Shown: positions 24,199 to 31,888 of the stretch, piece after piece | Layout of the letters: each line of letters starts with the position of its first letter | How positions within the stretch are numbered: position 1 is the first letter of the stretch | Assembly: GCF_900116445.1 (NCBI RefSeq) | Contig: NZ_FPBH01000013.1 | Coordinates: 161,157 to 225,156, forward strand | Source: Paraburkholderia aspalathi | GTDB taxonomy: Bacteria > Pseudomonadota > Gammaproteobacteria > Burkholderiales > Burkholderiaceae | DNA length: 64,000 bases | Direction of reading: 5' to 3' | Program-made: the position numbers and the translations under genes | The notes under the pieces: generated by a model | Databases searched by the model: none | The model's input: only the letters and a program-made list of their open reading frames with translations | Told to the model about the DNA's origin: nothing

Positions 24199-25350
24199 AT
24201 GAACGATCAACACCCGTACTCTTGTCTATGCTGCAGCGACTCTCAGAGCGCTGCCTTCAGCCGCCGCCGCTTTCTCACCCTGGCGGCCGAAAGCGCCGCA
24301 GCGCTTACTCTCTTCCCCAGTCTCGCCTACGCGGATTCTGTCCCGACCATCGCTTACGAGTCGGTTCCCAATCTGCTGCATCTCCCACGTGACGTTTATT
24401 TCGGCGAGTGTTCGGGCGTGAGCTTTAACTCGAAGGGGCATATTTTTGTGCTCTCGCGCGGCAATTCGATCGGACCGGCTTACGGCGCCGCCGCGGCTCA
24501 GCTTCTAGAGTTCGCGCCGGACGGTCGGTTCGTCCGCGAAATTGGCCACAACCTGTATGCCTGGTCGTTCGCACACACGGTCAAGGTCGACCGGCACGAC
24601 AACATCTGGGTGACCGACAAGGGTTCCGACATGGTGATCAAGTTCACGCCGGACGGACGCGTCGCCATGGTTTTCGGTCGTAAGCAGGAAGCGGCAGACG
24701 AGGAAACGGGCCCGCTCAAGCATCCGAATCCGCCTTTGCCGTCGGAGCCGGGGCGCTTCAGGCAAGTCACCGACGTCGCCTGGGACAGCGCTGACAACAC
24801 CTATATCAGCGACGGGTATATCAACTCCCGTGTGGCGAAAGTCGACAAGGACGGCAACTGGCTCAAATCGTGGGGCGAACGCGGGACGGGTCCGGGTCAG
24901 TTTCATACGCCGCACAGTATCGCTGTCGATGCCAAAGGCCTCGTGTATATTGCCGATCGCAGCAACCGTCGCATTCAGGTTTTCGACGGCGAGGGTAATT
25001 TCCAGCGGCAGTTCACCATCGACGTACCGGTCCCGCCTGGCGCTCAACCCGCGATCGGCAGCGTTCCCGATGAAGCGACGATAGCCGCCGGCACTTTTGC
25101 ACCGGGCTCACCGTGGGCGATCTGCATTTCTCCCGGCCCGAATCAGGTGCTTTACTGTTCCGATGCGTTTCCGGGGCGCATCTACAAACTGACGCTCGAA
25201 GGAAAGCTGCTCGGCATGCTGGGTCAATCCGGCAAGCAACTGAAGCAGTTCGGCTGGATTCACCAGATGGCCTGTCCGTCCGAGAACGTGCTGTTTGTCG
25301 CCGAGCTGTTGAACTGGCGAGTTCAGAAGCTCATGCTGCGTCCGACGTAG
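24199..25350 (+). CDS. Tat-exported NHL-repeat beta-propeller
   Basis: An ATG at 24199 preceded by AAAGGAGG gives 383 aa. The N-terminus has a Cys-rich stretch (CLCC) and then a twin-arginine signal (SRRRFLTL at about 21-28, cleavage near 45). The mature protein is a six-bladed propeller of NHL type, with blades such as VTDVAWDSADNTYISDGYINSRV and PHSIAVDAKGLVYIADRSNRRIQVFD. The family includes peptidyl-amidating lyase-like proteins, so a lyase or a ligand-binding scaffold are both possible. It converges with the TAXI protein gene, with no overlap partner. Confidence 0.8.
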   Translation: MNDQHPYSCLCCSDSQSAAFSRRRFLTLAAESAAALTLFPSLAYADSVPTIAYESVPNLLHLPRDVYFGECSGVSFNSKGHIFVLSRGNSIGPAYGAAAAQLLEFAPDGRFVREIGHNLYAWSFAHTVKVDRHDNIWVTDKGSDMVIKFTPDGRVAMVFGRKQEAADEETGPLKHPNPPLPSEPGRFRQVTDVAWDSADNTYISDGYINSRVAKVDKDGNWLKSWGERGTGPGQFHTPHSIAVDAKGLVYIADRSNRRIQVFDGEGNFQRQFTIDVPVPPGAQPAIGSVPDEATIAAGTFAPGSPWAICISPGPNQVLYCSDAFPGRIYKLTLEGKLLGMLGQSGKQLKQFGWIHQMACPSENVLFVAELLNWRVQKLMLRPT

Positions 25351-26683
25351 CTTGGTCCGCAACGCGTGAAATTCTGTTCCGTACTACGGCAATCGCCTGC
25401 TTGAGCGCATACACGTCCTGGAAATAACGCTGCGGCATCCGGATCTGATTGGCATTGGCATCGATGTGCTCGATCTCGTCCTGCCATTGTGCAATCTGGT
25501 CCGGCGTTGGATGGCTGGTTTTCCATATTTCGTCTTCGAGCGCCTTGATCTCGCGATACCAGACAACCAGGCGTTTCTTTATGCGCGCCTCCGCCATGCG
25601 CGGCAACGCCTGCAGCAGGCCGAGCAATAAAGCCATGAAGGGGAGCAGGATCAGCAGACGTCGTTCGATAAAGCTGGCCAGCCAGAATGGCAGGTAGCGT
25701 TGCAGGAAGGGGCGGCCCGTTTTGAAGTAGCGCTCGCTCTCTTCGGCAACAGGAAAGTCCGCGGTATTCAGATTGGGAAACACGCCAAGCGGCGTGAAGT
25801 AATCTTCGCCGCCGTGGACGGTTTTAGCAGCGTCCAGCAACAGGTAGACGAGTGCAGGGTGTAGCGTGTCTTTGGCGACGAGCAAGGCGGTGGCGGCGAG
25901 CAGCGTAACGTCCGCTTGCGGCAGATCGTTGACGATGCTGGTCGCGGCGCGTGGAAAAATAACCTTGGATAGCGATGGGAATTTCTGTATCAGCGCATCG
26001 GCCTGTACAAAACTCATCAGCTTGAGATCGCTGTTCAGCAGTGTGGTCTGCATGGGCGCATCAGGCCTGCCGATAAAGAATGCTGCATCCAGCTGACCGT
26101 TTTCGAGGGCTTGATAGGATTTGACCGCGTCCATCTCGAGCAGCTTTGTGTTGTCGCGTGTGACGCCGCTGTACCCGAGCAATACCTGCGAGACGTTCAG
26201 CAGGCCACTGCCAGGAACACCGATTGAAACTCTCTTGCCACGTAGTTGTGCCAGCCGGGTGATGGTGGAGTCACCACGGTAGAACACCCAGATCGGTTCA
26301 TAGGAGACGGCGGCGATCGTCTGCAGGTGATCGGTTTCTTTCGGGCTGGTGGTGCCGGACTGGATGAAGCCCACCTCGTATTCGCTGTTGGGGTCACTCA
26401 GCCGCTGATAGTTTTCACTCGACCCCGACGAACTGCGGATATCGAGCTTGATGCCGTCACGCTTCAGGATGGGTGCATAACGATCTGCAAAGCCGCGATA
26501 GATCCCGTTGTCTGCACCGGTTGTGATGACGATGGTGTGCCGGAAGGCGGGCTCGAGTATGACCCAAAGCCCCCAACCAAGCGCGGCGATCAGCGCGATC
26601 ACGCCGGCGATGAGAAGCCGCCGGCGACCCGGTGTCATAGGGCGTTTTTCGTTGCGATGAAGCGCTGGGTTGTGCCTGGGCAT
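25331..26683 (-). CDS. Membrane-anchored TAXI-family solute-binding protein
   Basis: Using the ATG at 26683 (MPRHNPALHRNEKRP, with a GAGAGG site) gives 450 aa. Instead of a cleavable signal there is a membrane helix at about 21-41. A TAXI-type binding domain follows (about 48-335: TTGADNGIYRGFADRYAP, GSGLLNVSQVLLGYSG), then a second helix near 365-385 and a charged cytoplasmic tail of about 60 residues. No TRAP permease gene is nearby; the only linked gene is an orphan response regulator. That suggests a sensor-like role, which is inference. The 3' end overlaps the convergent propeller gene by 20 bases. Confidence 0.82.
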   Translation of the reverse strand: MPRHNPALHRNEKRPMTPGRRRLLIAGVIALIAALGWGLWVILEPAFRHTIVITTGADNGIYRGFADRYAPILKRDGIKLDIRSSSGSSENYQRLSDPNSEYEVGFIQSGTTSPKETDHLQTIAAVSYEPIWVFYRGDSTITRLAQLRGKRVSIGVPGSGLLNVSQVLLGYSGVTRDNTKLLEMDAVKSYQALENGQLDAAFFIGRPDAPMQTTLLNSDLKLMSFVQADALIQKFPSLSKVIFPRAATSIVNDLPQADVTLLAATALLVAKDTLHPALVYLLLDAAKTVHGGEDYFTPLGVFPNLNTADFPVAEESERYFKTGRPFLQRYLPFWLASFIERRLLILLPFMALLLGLLQALPRMAEARIKKRLVVWYREIKALEDEIWKTSHPTPDQIAQWQDEIEHIDANANQIRMPQRYFQDVYALKQAIAVVRNRISRVADQATSDAA

Positions 26684-26796
26684 TGTTCGCCTCTCGCGCG
26701 CGGGTGGTGTCTGACAGCCAGCATGGATAATGCAGTGCCGTGCACGCCTTGTCCATATCCGCACTCGAGCTTGCGATTGCCGTAGCGCGTGAAGAC

Positions 26797-27519
26797 TCAG
26801 TGCGTCGAGGACGGTTGCGCGCCGTCCGGCACAAATACATAACCATGACTGCGGACGGTCTGGATGAACCTCGGCGCGGAAGGGTCCGCTTCGAGAAGCC
26901 TGCGCAACCGCCAGACCTGGACATCGACCCCGCGGTCGGTATGATCGTCCTCCGGGCCGTGCAGCAATTCAAGCAGGCGCTCACGGGTAAGCGTGCGCAT
27001 GGGGTGACTGACGAAGATCTTAAGCAGCGCGAATTCTCCCGCCGATAGCGTGAGCCGGTTGCTCTCCGTCTTGAGCGTGCGCAACTGAAGGTCCAGCGTG
27101 AACGGGCCGAATCCGAGGACTTCGTGTTTTTCCCGCGCGGCGGTCGAGGCAGACAGGGTTCGTCGTCGCAATACGGCACGCATGCGGGCAAGGAGTTCGC
27201 GCGGATTGAAGGGTTTGCCGATGCAGTCGTCCGCGCCCATTTCGAGCCCCACGATCCGGTCCATGTCGTCGGGTCCCGAGGCCAGAATCACGGGGACGGT
27301 GTTGCCCGCGGCGCGTAGCGTGCTCAGCGCGGCGAGGCCATTCACACCGTGCATGATCTGGTCGAGGACGATCAGATCAGGTGGATTCCGTTCGATGTGT
27401 TCCCCGAGCGACTTCACCTCGTGCAATACGGAGACCGCCATGCCTTCTCGTCCGAGAAAGTCGGCCAGCGACCCGAGTAGTTCGACATCGTCGTCAACGA
27501 CCAGAATTTGAGTTGTCAT
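26797..27519 (-). CDS. OmpR-family response regulator, no linked kinase
   Basis: From the ATG at 27519 (MTTQILVVDDDVELLG) the 240-residue product has a receiver domain with the acidic pocket at Asp10-Asp11, the phosphoacceptor Asp53 (LIVLDQIMHG) and the conserved Lys in CIGKPF, then an OmpR-type winged helix (TRERLLELLHG ... RRLLEADPSAPRFIQTVRSHGYVF). It is transcribed ahead of, and 113 bases from, the membrane-anchored TAXI protein. No histidine kinase gene is present in the neighbourhood, so its phosphodonor is unknown. Confidence 0.92.
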   Translation of the reverse strand: MTTQILVVDDDVELLGSLADFLGREGMAVSVLHEVKSLGEHIERNPPDLIVLDQIMHGVNGLAALSTLRAAGNTVPVILASGPDDMDRIVGLEMGADDCIGKPFNPRELLARMRAVLRRRTLSASTAAREKHEVLGFGPFTLDLQLRTLKTESNRLTLSAGEFALLKIFVSHPMRTLTRERLLELLHGPEDDHTDRGVDVQVWRLRRLLEADPSAPRFIQTVRSHGYVFVPDGAQPSSTH

Positions 27520-27802
27520 AGTAGGGAAATCGAACGCATAGGCCGGCAAGCAGGGGGTGCAATAACGTTGGCCGCCACGTCACGACTGCTGGTTTGCCGC
27601 ACCAGCTTTCAGTGTCGTCAGGCTGCTCGTGACTCCGCGAACGTTGTGCTTCAGCTGCTTTAACGGAGCAACCTGTGGGAATCCGTCGCTGAATGCCGGC
27701 TTTTTTTAAGCGTCGTGGAGCCCATCGAGAACGCCAGGCCCGCGTCTTCCCTGGCAAGGTGGCGTAGCATGGCAAACTCCTCGCGCCTATCGTCCATGCC
27801 CG

Positions 27803-28723
27803 ATGCATCCGACTCGCCCATTACCGCCTTTGCTGTCGTTACGTGCCTTTGAAGCAGCCGCGAGGCGTCTGAGTTTCAGCCATGCGGCTCAGGAACTCTT
27901 CGTGACCCAAAGTGCCATCAGCCACCAGATCCAGAAGCTGGAAGCGGACCTGGGCGTCGCGTTGTTCGAACGACGCACGCGCGCCATCGAACTCACGCCG
28001 GAGGGAAGGGCGTACTACGAAAAGGTGCACGCGGCATTCGAACTCCTGCGGGCCGGCACCAGCGAGGTTCGCGCCCACGCCGACGAGCGCGTCACGTTGA
28101 CGGTCGGGTTGTTGGCGTCGTTTGCGACGCGCTGGCTGGCGCCGCGCCTGCATGCATTCTCGGCCGCCCATCCCGGTATCGACTTGCAATTGCGTCCGGA
28201 GATCGCGCTTGCCGACGTGTCCGGCGGCGAGGTCGACGTGGCGATCCGTTACGGCCGCGGCGGCTGGCCGGGCGTGCGTTCGCAGCAGCTCATGCCGGAG
28301 CGTCTGTCACTGGTTTGCATCCCGTCCCTCGTCGACGGAAAGAGCCGTCCGCGCAAGCCGCAGGACCTGCTGCGCTTTCCACTGCTGGCGTCGTATTCGA
28401 AACATGCGTTCGAGTGGGAAGTCTGGGCGCATCGTTTCGGGCTGGACCTGACCCGGGCGCAGCGCGTGCAACTGCATGACTACAATATCGTCGTTGAAGC
28501 GGCCCTCGCCGGGCAGGGCATCGCCATGGGCCGTCACCGGCTGATTGCCCAGCAACTGGCGAGCAAGGCACTGGTCGAGGTGTTGCCCGACGCGGTGCTC
28601 GACGACCCTCGCATTGGTTGGTGGCTCGTGATGCCCAAGGGGACGTTGGGCGACCCGGCGTCCGCATTCCGCGCGTGGATCACGCAGGCAGCGGCGCAAG
28701 ACTCGTTGGACCGCACGCATTAG
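27803..28723 (+). CDS. LysR-type regulator, GcvA-like
   Basis: A 306-residue LysR protein with the winged helix at about 12-70 (LRAFEAAARRLSFSHAAQELFVTQSAISHQI) and an effector domain ending near 300. GcvA-like wording (FVTQSAISHQI, ATRWLAPRL). It is divergent from the orphan response regulator and upstream of the class V aminotransferase on the same strand, either of which could be regulated. No operator was identified by eye. Confidence 0.88.
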   Translation: MHPTRPLPPLLSLRAFEAAARRLSFSHAAQELFVTQSAISHQIQKLEADLGVALFERRTRAIELTPEGRAYYEKVHAAFELLRAGTSEVRAHADERVTLTVGLLASFATRWLAPRLHAFSAAHPGIDLQLRPEIALADVSGGEVDVAIRYGRGGWPGVRSQQLMPERLSLVCIPSLVDGKSRPRKPQDLLRFPLLASYSKHAFEWEVWAHRFGLDLTRAQRVQLHDYNIVVEAALAGQGIAMGRHRLIAQQLASKALVEVLPDAVLDDPRIGWWLVMPKGTLGDPASAFRAWITQAAAQDSLDRTH

Positions 28724-28905
28724 TTTCGCTCATGCATCGAGTGGAAAAACTGATTTGCCACTTGCTGGTCTAGCAAATAGGATCGGGAGTCCCTTACGAT
28801 CGGACACGCGTGATATGACCTCTTCGATGCCCGCGCCGATCCTCGGACATAAGCCGCTATCTCCCTGACTCAAGCGTGAACCCACCGCGCGTTATTGGAC
28901 CGACC

Positions 28906-30105
28906 ATGCCTTCTCCTCTTTCGCCTTCTGCCGTCGATGCGTTGCGCGCCCTTACGCCCGGTGCTCAAAGCACCACGCATTTCAATCACGCGGGAGCCTC
29001 GCTGCCGTCGTCCGCCACGCTGGAGGCGATGCGCGCCCACCTTTGGCTCGAAGCCACGATGGGTCCGATGGAAGCCGGCATCGCCGGGCGTGAGCAGTCT
29101 GAGCGCGCTCGCTTGCTTGTTGCGCGACTGCTGAACGCCCGTCCGGCGGAGATCGCCCTGACAAGCGGCAACTCGGCAGGGTGGGGGCGCGCATTCGCCG
29201 CGCTAGGACCGTGGCAATCCGGCGAACGGATCCTGGTCGGGCGTCACGAGTGGGGCGGGAATCTGGCTGCCATGCGCCTGTCGGCCCAGCGCGCAGGGGC
29301 GTCGATCGAAGTCATTCCGTCCGATTCCAGCGGCGCCGTGGATCCGCAGGCGCTGGAGGCCATGCTTGACGACCGTGTGCGCCTGATTGCGCTGACCTGG
29401 TTGCCGGCGAACGGCGGGCTGATCAATCCGGCTGCGGCGATCGGGCAGGTCGCACGCCGCCACGGCATCCCCTACTTCGTCGATGCCGCCCAGGCGATTG
29501 GACAACTCCCCATCGACGTCGCCAAGGTGGGTTGCGATGTCCTCACCGCTCCGTGCCGCAAGGCGCTGCGTGGTCCGAGAGGCACAGGCCTGTTGTATGT
29601 GCGGGAGGATTTTCTGCCTCGCTTGACGCCGGCTTTCGTCGACATACGATCCGCGCCGCTGGGTGCAGACGGAGAGCCCGTCTTGCGCGACGACGCGGTG
29701 CGTTTCGAGGCGGCGGAAGCCGCGCCAGCGCTGCATTGCGGCCTGGCTAACGCATTGGAAGAGGCGTTGGAGATCGGCGTTGAAAATATTCGCGCGCGGA
29801 TCGACAGCGTGGCACGCGCGTTGCGCGGCCAAATCGCGGAGATTCCCGGTGTGACGGTGCTGGACCAGGGCCGCGAGCAATCCGGGCTGGTGGCGTTCAA
29901 CATAGCAGGTCTGGAGGCAGCGTCGGTGCAGCGCAGTCTGGCGGATCAGGGTGTCACGATCGGCAGCAACGGTGTCCCGTACACGCCTCTTGATATGGAA
30001 TCCAGAGGACTTAAACAGATCGCGCGCGCGTCGGTCAGCTATCTGACTACTGAGGCGGAAATTGGCAGACTGCTGGATGGAATCCGCAAGTTGGCAATCC
30101 AGTGA
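28906..30105 (+). CDS. Class V aminotransferase (cysteine desulfurase-like fold)
   Basis: A 399-residue PLP enzyme; a GTG at 28876 is an alternative start without better support. The cofactor-binding region reads VDAAQAIGQLPIDV then LTAPCRKALRGPRGTGLLYV, placing the Schiff-base lysine at about Lys219. The usual SxHK before this lysine is PCRK, so it belongs to a divergent branch near isopenicillin epimerase-like and C-S lyase-like proteins. Substrate is unknown. It lies downstream of a LysR gene on the same strand. Confidence 0.8.
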   Translation: MPSPLSPSAVDALRALTPGAQSTTHFNHAGASLPSSATLEAMRAHLWLEATMGPMEAGIAGREQSERARLLVARLLNARPAEIALTSGNSAGWGRAFAALGPWQSGERILVGRHEWGGNLAAMRLSAQRAGASIEVIPSDSSGAVDPQALEAMLDDRVRLIALTWLPANGGLINPAAAIGQVARRHGIPYFVDAAQAIGQLPIDVAKVGCDVLTAPCRKALRGPRGTGLLYVREDFLPRLTPAFVDIRSAPLGADGEPVLRDDAVRFEAAEAAPALHCGLANALEEALEIGVENIRARIDSVARALRGQIAEIPGVTVLDQGREQSGLVAFNIAGLEAASVQRSLADQGVTIGSNGVPYTPLDMESRGLKQIARASVSYLTTEAEIGRLLDGIRKLAIQ

Positions 30106-30289
30106 CCCTTTGCGCGTTTGGTTTGCTTGGATCTGAGGGGATACCAATTCTCATTCGTACGGTCGAGCCTGCCATGCACTATGCTGCGCTAACGGGTGCC
30201 GCACATGAGCCGCGTGATGCCATGCACCAAACAGCATCACGCGAAGTGCGTTGCCTGAGCGGCGTGGCGTAGCGAATAGAGGAGGCGGT

Positions 30290-30766
30290 ATGCAAGGAGA
30301 TGCCAAGGTACTCGAATACCTGAACGCGCAATTGAAGAATGAGCTGACCGCAATCAACCAGTACTTTCTGCATGCCAGAATGTATGGTCATTGGGGTCTG
30401 AAAGGTCTCGGCAAACACGAGTACGACGAATCAATCGGCGAGATGAAGCACGCCGATCTGCTGATCGAGCGCATCTTCGTGCTGGACGGTTTGCCGAATT
30501 TGCAGGACCTCCACAAATTGCTGATCGGCGAGGAGACGCAGGAAATTCTTGAGTGCGACCTCAAGCTCGAGCGGATGTCGCAGGCAACGTGCAAGGAAGC
30601 CATCGCCTACTGCGAGACGGTTAGCGATTACGTCTCACGCGCGATCCTTACCCATATTCTCGACGACACCGAGGAACATATCGACTGGCTCGAAACCAAT
30701 CTGGAGCTGATCGACAAGGTGGGGATTCAGAACTATCAGCAATCGGCAATGGAGTCACCGGAGTAA
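30290..30766 (+). CDS. bfr: Bacterioferritin with unusual ferroxidase residue
   Basis: GAGGAGG upstream fixes the ATG at 30290, giving 158 aa, identical in length to E. coli Bfr. The 24-mer iron store is recognisable throughout. Ferroxidase ligands Glu18, Glu51, His54, Glu94 and His130 and the haem ligand Met52 are all in place. The residue aligned with Glu127 is Thr (ILDDTEEHIDW against ILRDEEGHIDW), with Glu at 128 and 129. This could alter the second iron site. No bfd gene is adjacent. Confidence 0.93.
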   Translation: MQGDAKVLEYLNAQLKNELTAINQYFLHARMYGHWGLKGLGKHEYDESIGEMKHADLLIERIFVLDGLPNLQDLHKLLIGEETQEILECDLKLERMSQATCKEAIAYCETVSDYVSRAILTHILDDTEEHIDWLETNLELIDKVGIQNYQQSAMESPE

Positions 30767-30873
30767 ATCCGTCGAGACCCCCCGGGCGGCGAAGTGAACC
30801 GACGATCAGCACTACGTCGTCACGCACTCCGGTCGCCCGTCAACGCATCGAATTCTCCAGATACGCTCAGCGT

Positions 30874-31782
30874 TCAGCCGGTTTTTTCTGGCGCGTTCCA
30901 GTCCGATTCGCGCGCGAGTTCGACGAACGCTTTCAGATAATCGATCGCCGCGTCTGTCTCGCGCACGCCGAGAAAAATCTGCTTGGCAATGCCTCGCTTG
31001 CCCAGTCTGACCGGACTGATGGCGACCTTGCCGGCGTACTCTTCCACCAGCCAGCGCGGCAGCGCGGCGACGCCCCGTCCACTCGCCACCATCTGCAACA
31101 TGATGTCGGTGGTTTCAATGACCTTGTGGCGCTTCGGCATGACGTTCGCCGGCATCAGAAACTGGTTATAGATATCCAGCCGATCGATTTCCACCGGATA
31201 CGTAATGAGGACTTCATCCGCCAGTTCCTCCGGCGGAACAAAGGACAACTGCGCGAGTCGGTGTCCGGGGCCGACTACCAGCACCTGCTCGTAATCGAAC
31301 ACCGGCTCGAAGCGTAGACCGGGTTTTCGCAACGGATCCGGCGTAACCAGAATGTCGATGTCGTAACCGAACAGAGCGCCAATGCCGCCAAACTGGAATT
31401 TCTGTTTGACGTCGACATCCACGTCCGGCCAGCGCGCGAGATACGGCGAGACCACCTTGAGCAGCCACTGATAGCAGGGGTGGCATTCCATTCCAATACG
31501 CAGCGTGCCGCGCTGCCCCTGGGCGTATTGCTTCATCCGTTCTTCCGCGTGTTCCATTTGCGGCAGCACGCGGTTGGCAAGCGCCAGCAGATATTGCCCT
31601 GCCTGGGTCAGACGCAGGTTTCGGCCCTCGCGATCCCACACGGCGGTGCCCAGGTGTTGCTCCATCTTCTTGACGGTGTGACTCAGTGCCGATTGCGTCA
31701 GGCACAGCACGTTGGCCGCCGCGGTCAGGGAGCCTTGCCGGTCCACTTCCCGAATGATCGTCAGATGGGTTCGTTCAAGCAT
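30874..31782 (-). CDS. metR: MetR, LysR-type regulator of methionine synthesis
   Basis: From the ATG at 31782 (MLERTHLTIIREVDRQGSL) the 302-residue protein matches MetR, the homocysteine-responsive LysR activator of metE. The helix-turn-helix is at about 18-40 (AANVLCLTQSALSHTVKKME). It is divergent from metE with a palindrome in the 106-bp gap, the classical metR-metE layout, so activation of metE and autorepression are expected. A longer frame to 31827 would run into that palindrome and is less likely. Confidence 0.9.
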   Translation of the reverse strand: MLERTHLTIIREVDRQGSLTAAANVLCLTQSALSHTVKKMEQHLGTAVWDREGRNLRLTQAGQYLLALANRVLPQMEHAEERMKQYAQGQRGTLRIGMECHPCYQWLLKVVSPYLARWPDVDVDVKQKFQFGGIGALFGYDIDILVTPDPLRKPGLRFEPVFDYEQVLVVGPGHRLAQLSFVPPEELADEVLITYPVEIDRLDIYNQFLMPANVMPKRHKVIETTDIMLQMVASGRGVAALPRWLVEEYAGKVAISPVRLGKRGIAKQIFLGVRETDAAIDYLKAFVELARESDWNAPEKTG

Positions 31783-31812
31783 GGCGAGTCCATGAAGAAA
31801 ACTAATTGATCG

Positions 31813-31837
31813 ATGAAATAATGCCATTATATTTCAT
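31813..31837. promoter_or_regulatory. Palindrome between metR and metE
   Basis: A 25-bp AT-rich inverted repeat with arms ATGAAAT (31813-31819) and ATTTCAT (31831-31837), and further partial symmetry inside (AATG/CATT). It includes TGAA and TTCA half-sites as in known MetR targets, though more widely spaced than the enterobacterial TGAA-N5-TTCA. It lies 31 bases from the metR start and 51 from the metE start. It is a likely MetR operator. Confidence 0.55.
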
Positions 31838-31888
31838 GAGTCATCCATCCTATGATCGAGCCGTTCATTTTCGGAGCAGCTCATCACC

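Noticed and set aside
25331..26683. Part of a complete TAXI-TRAP transporter operon
   Set aside because: No permease gene lies on either side; neighbours are a convergent propeller and a response regulator.
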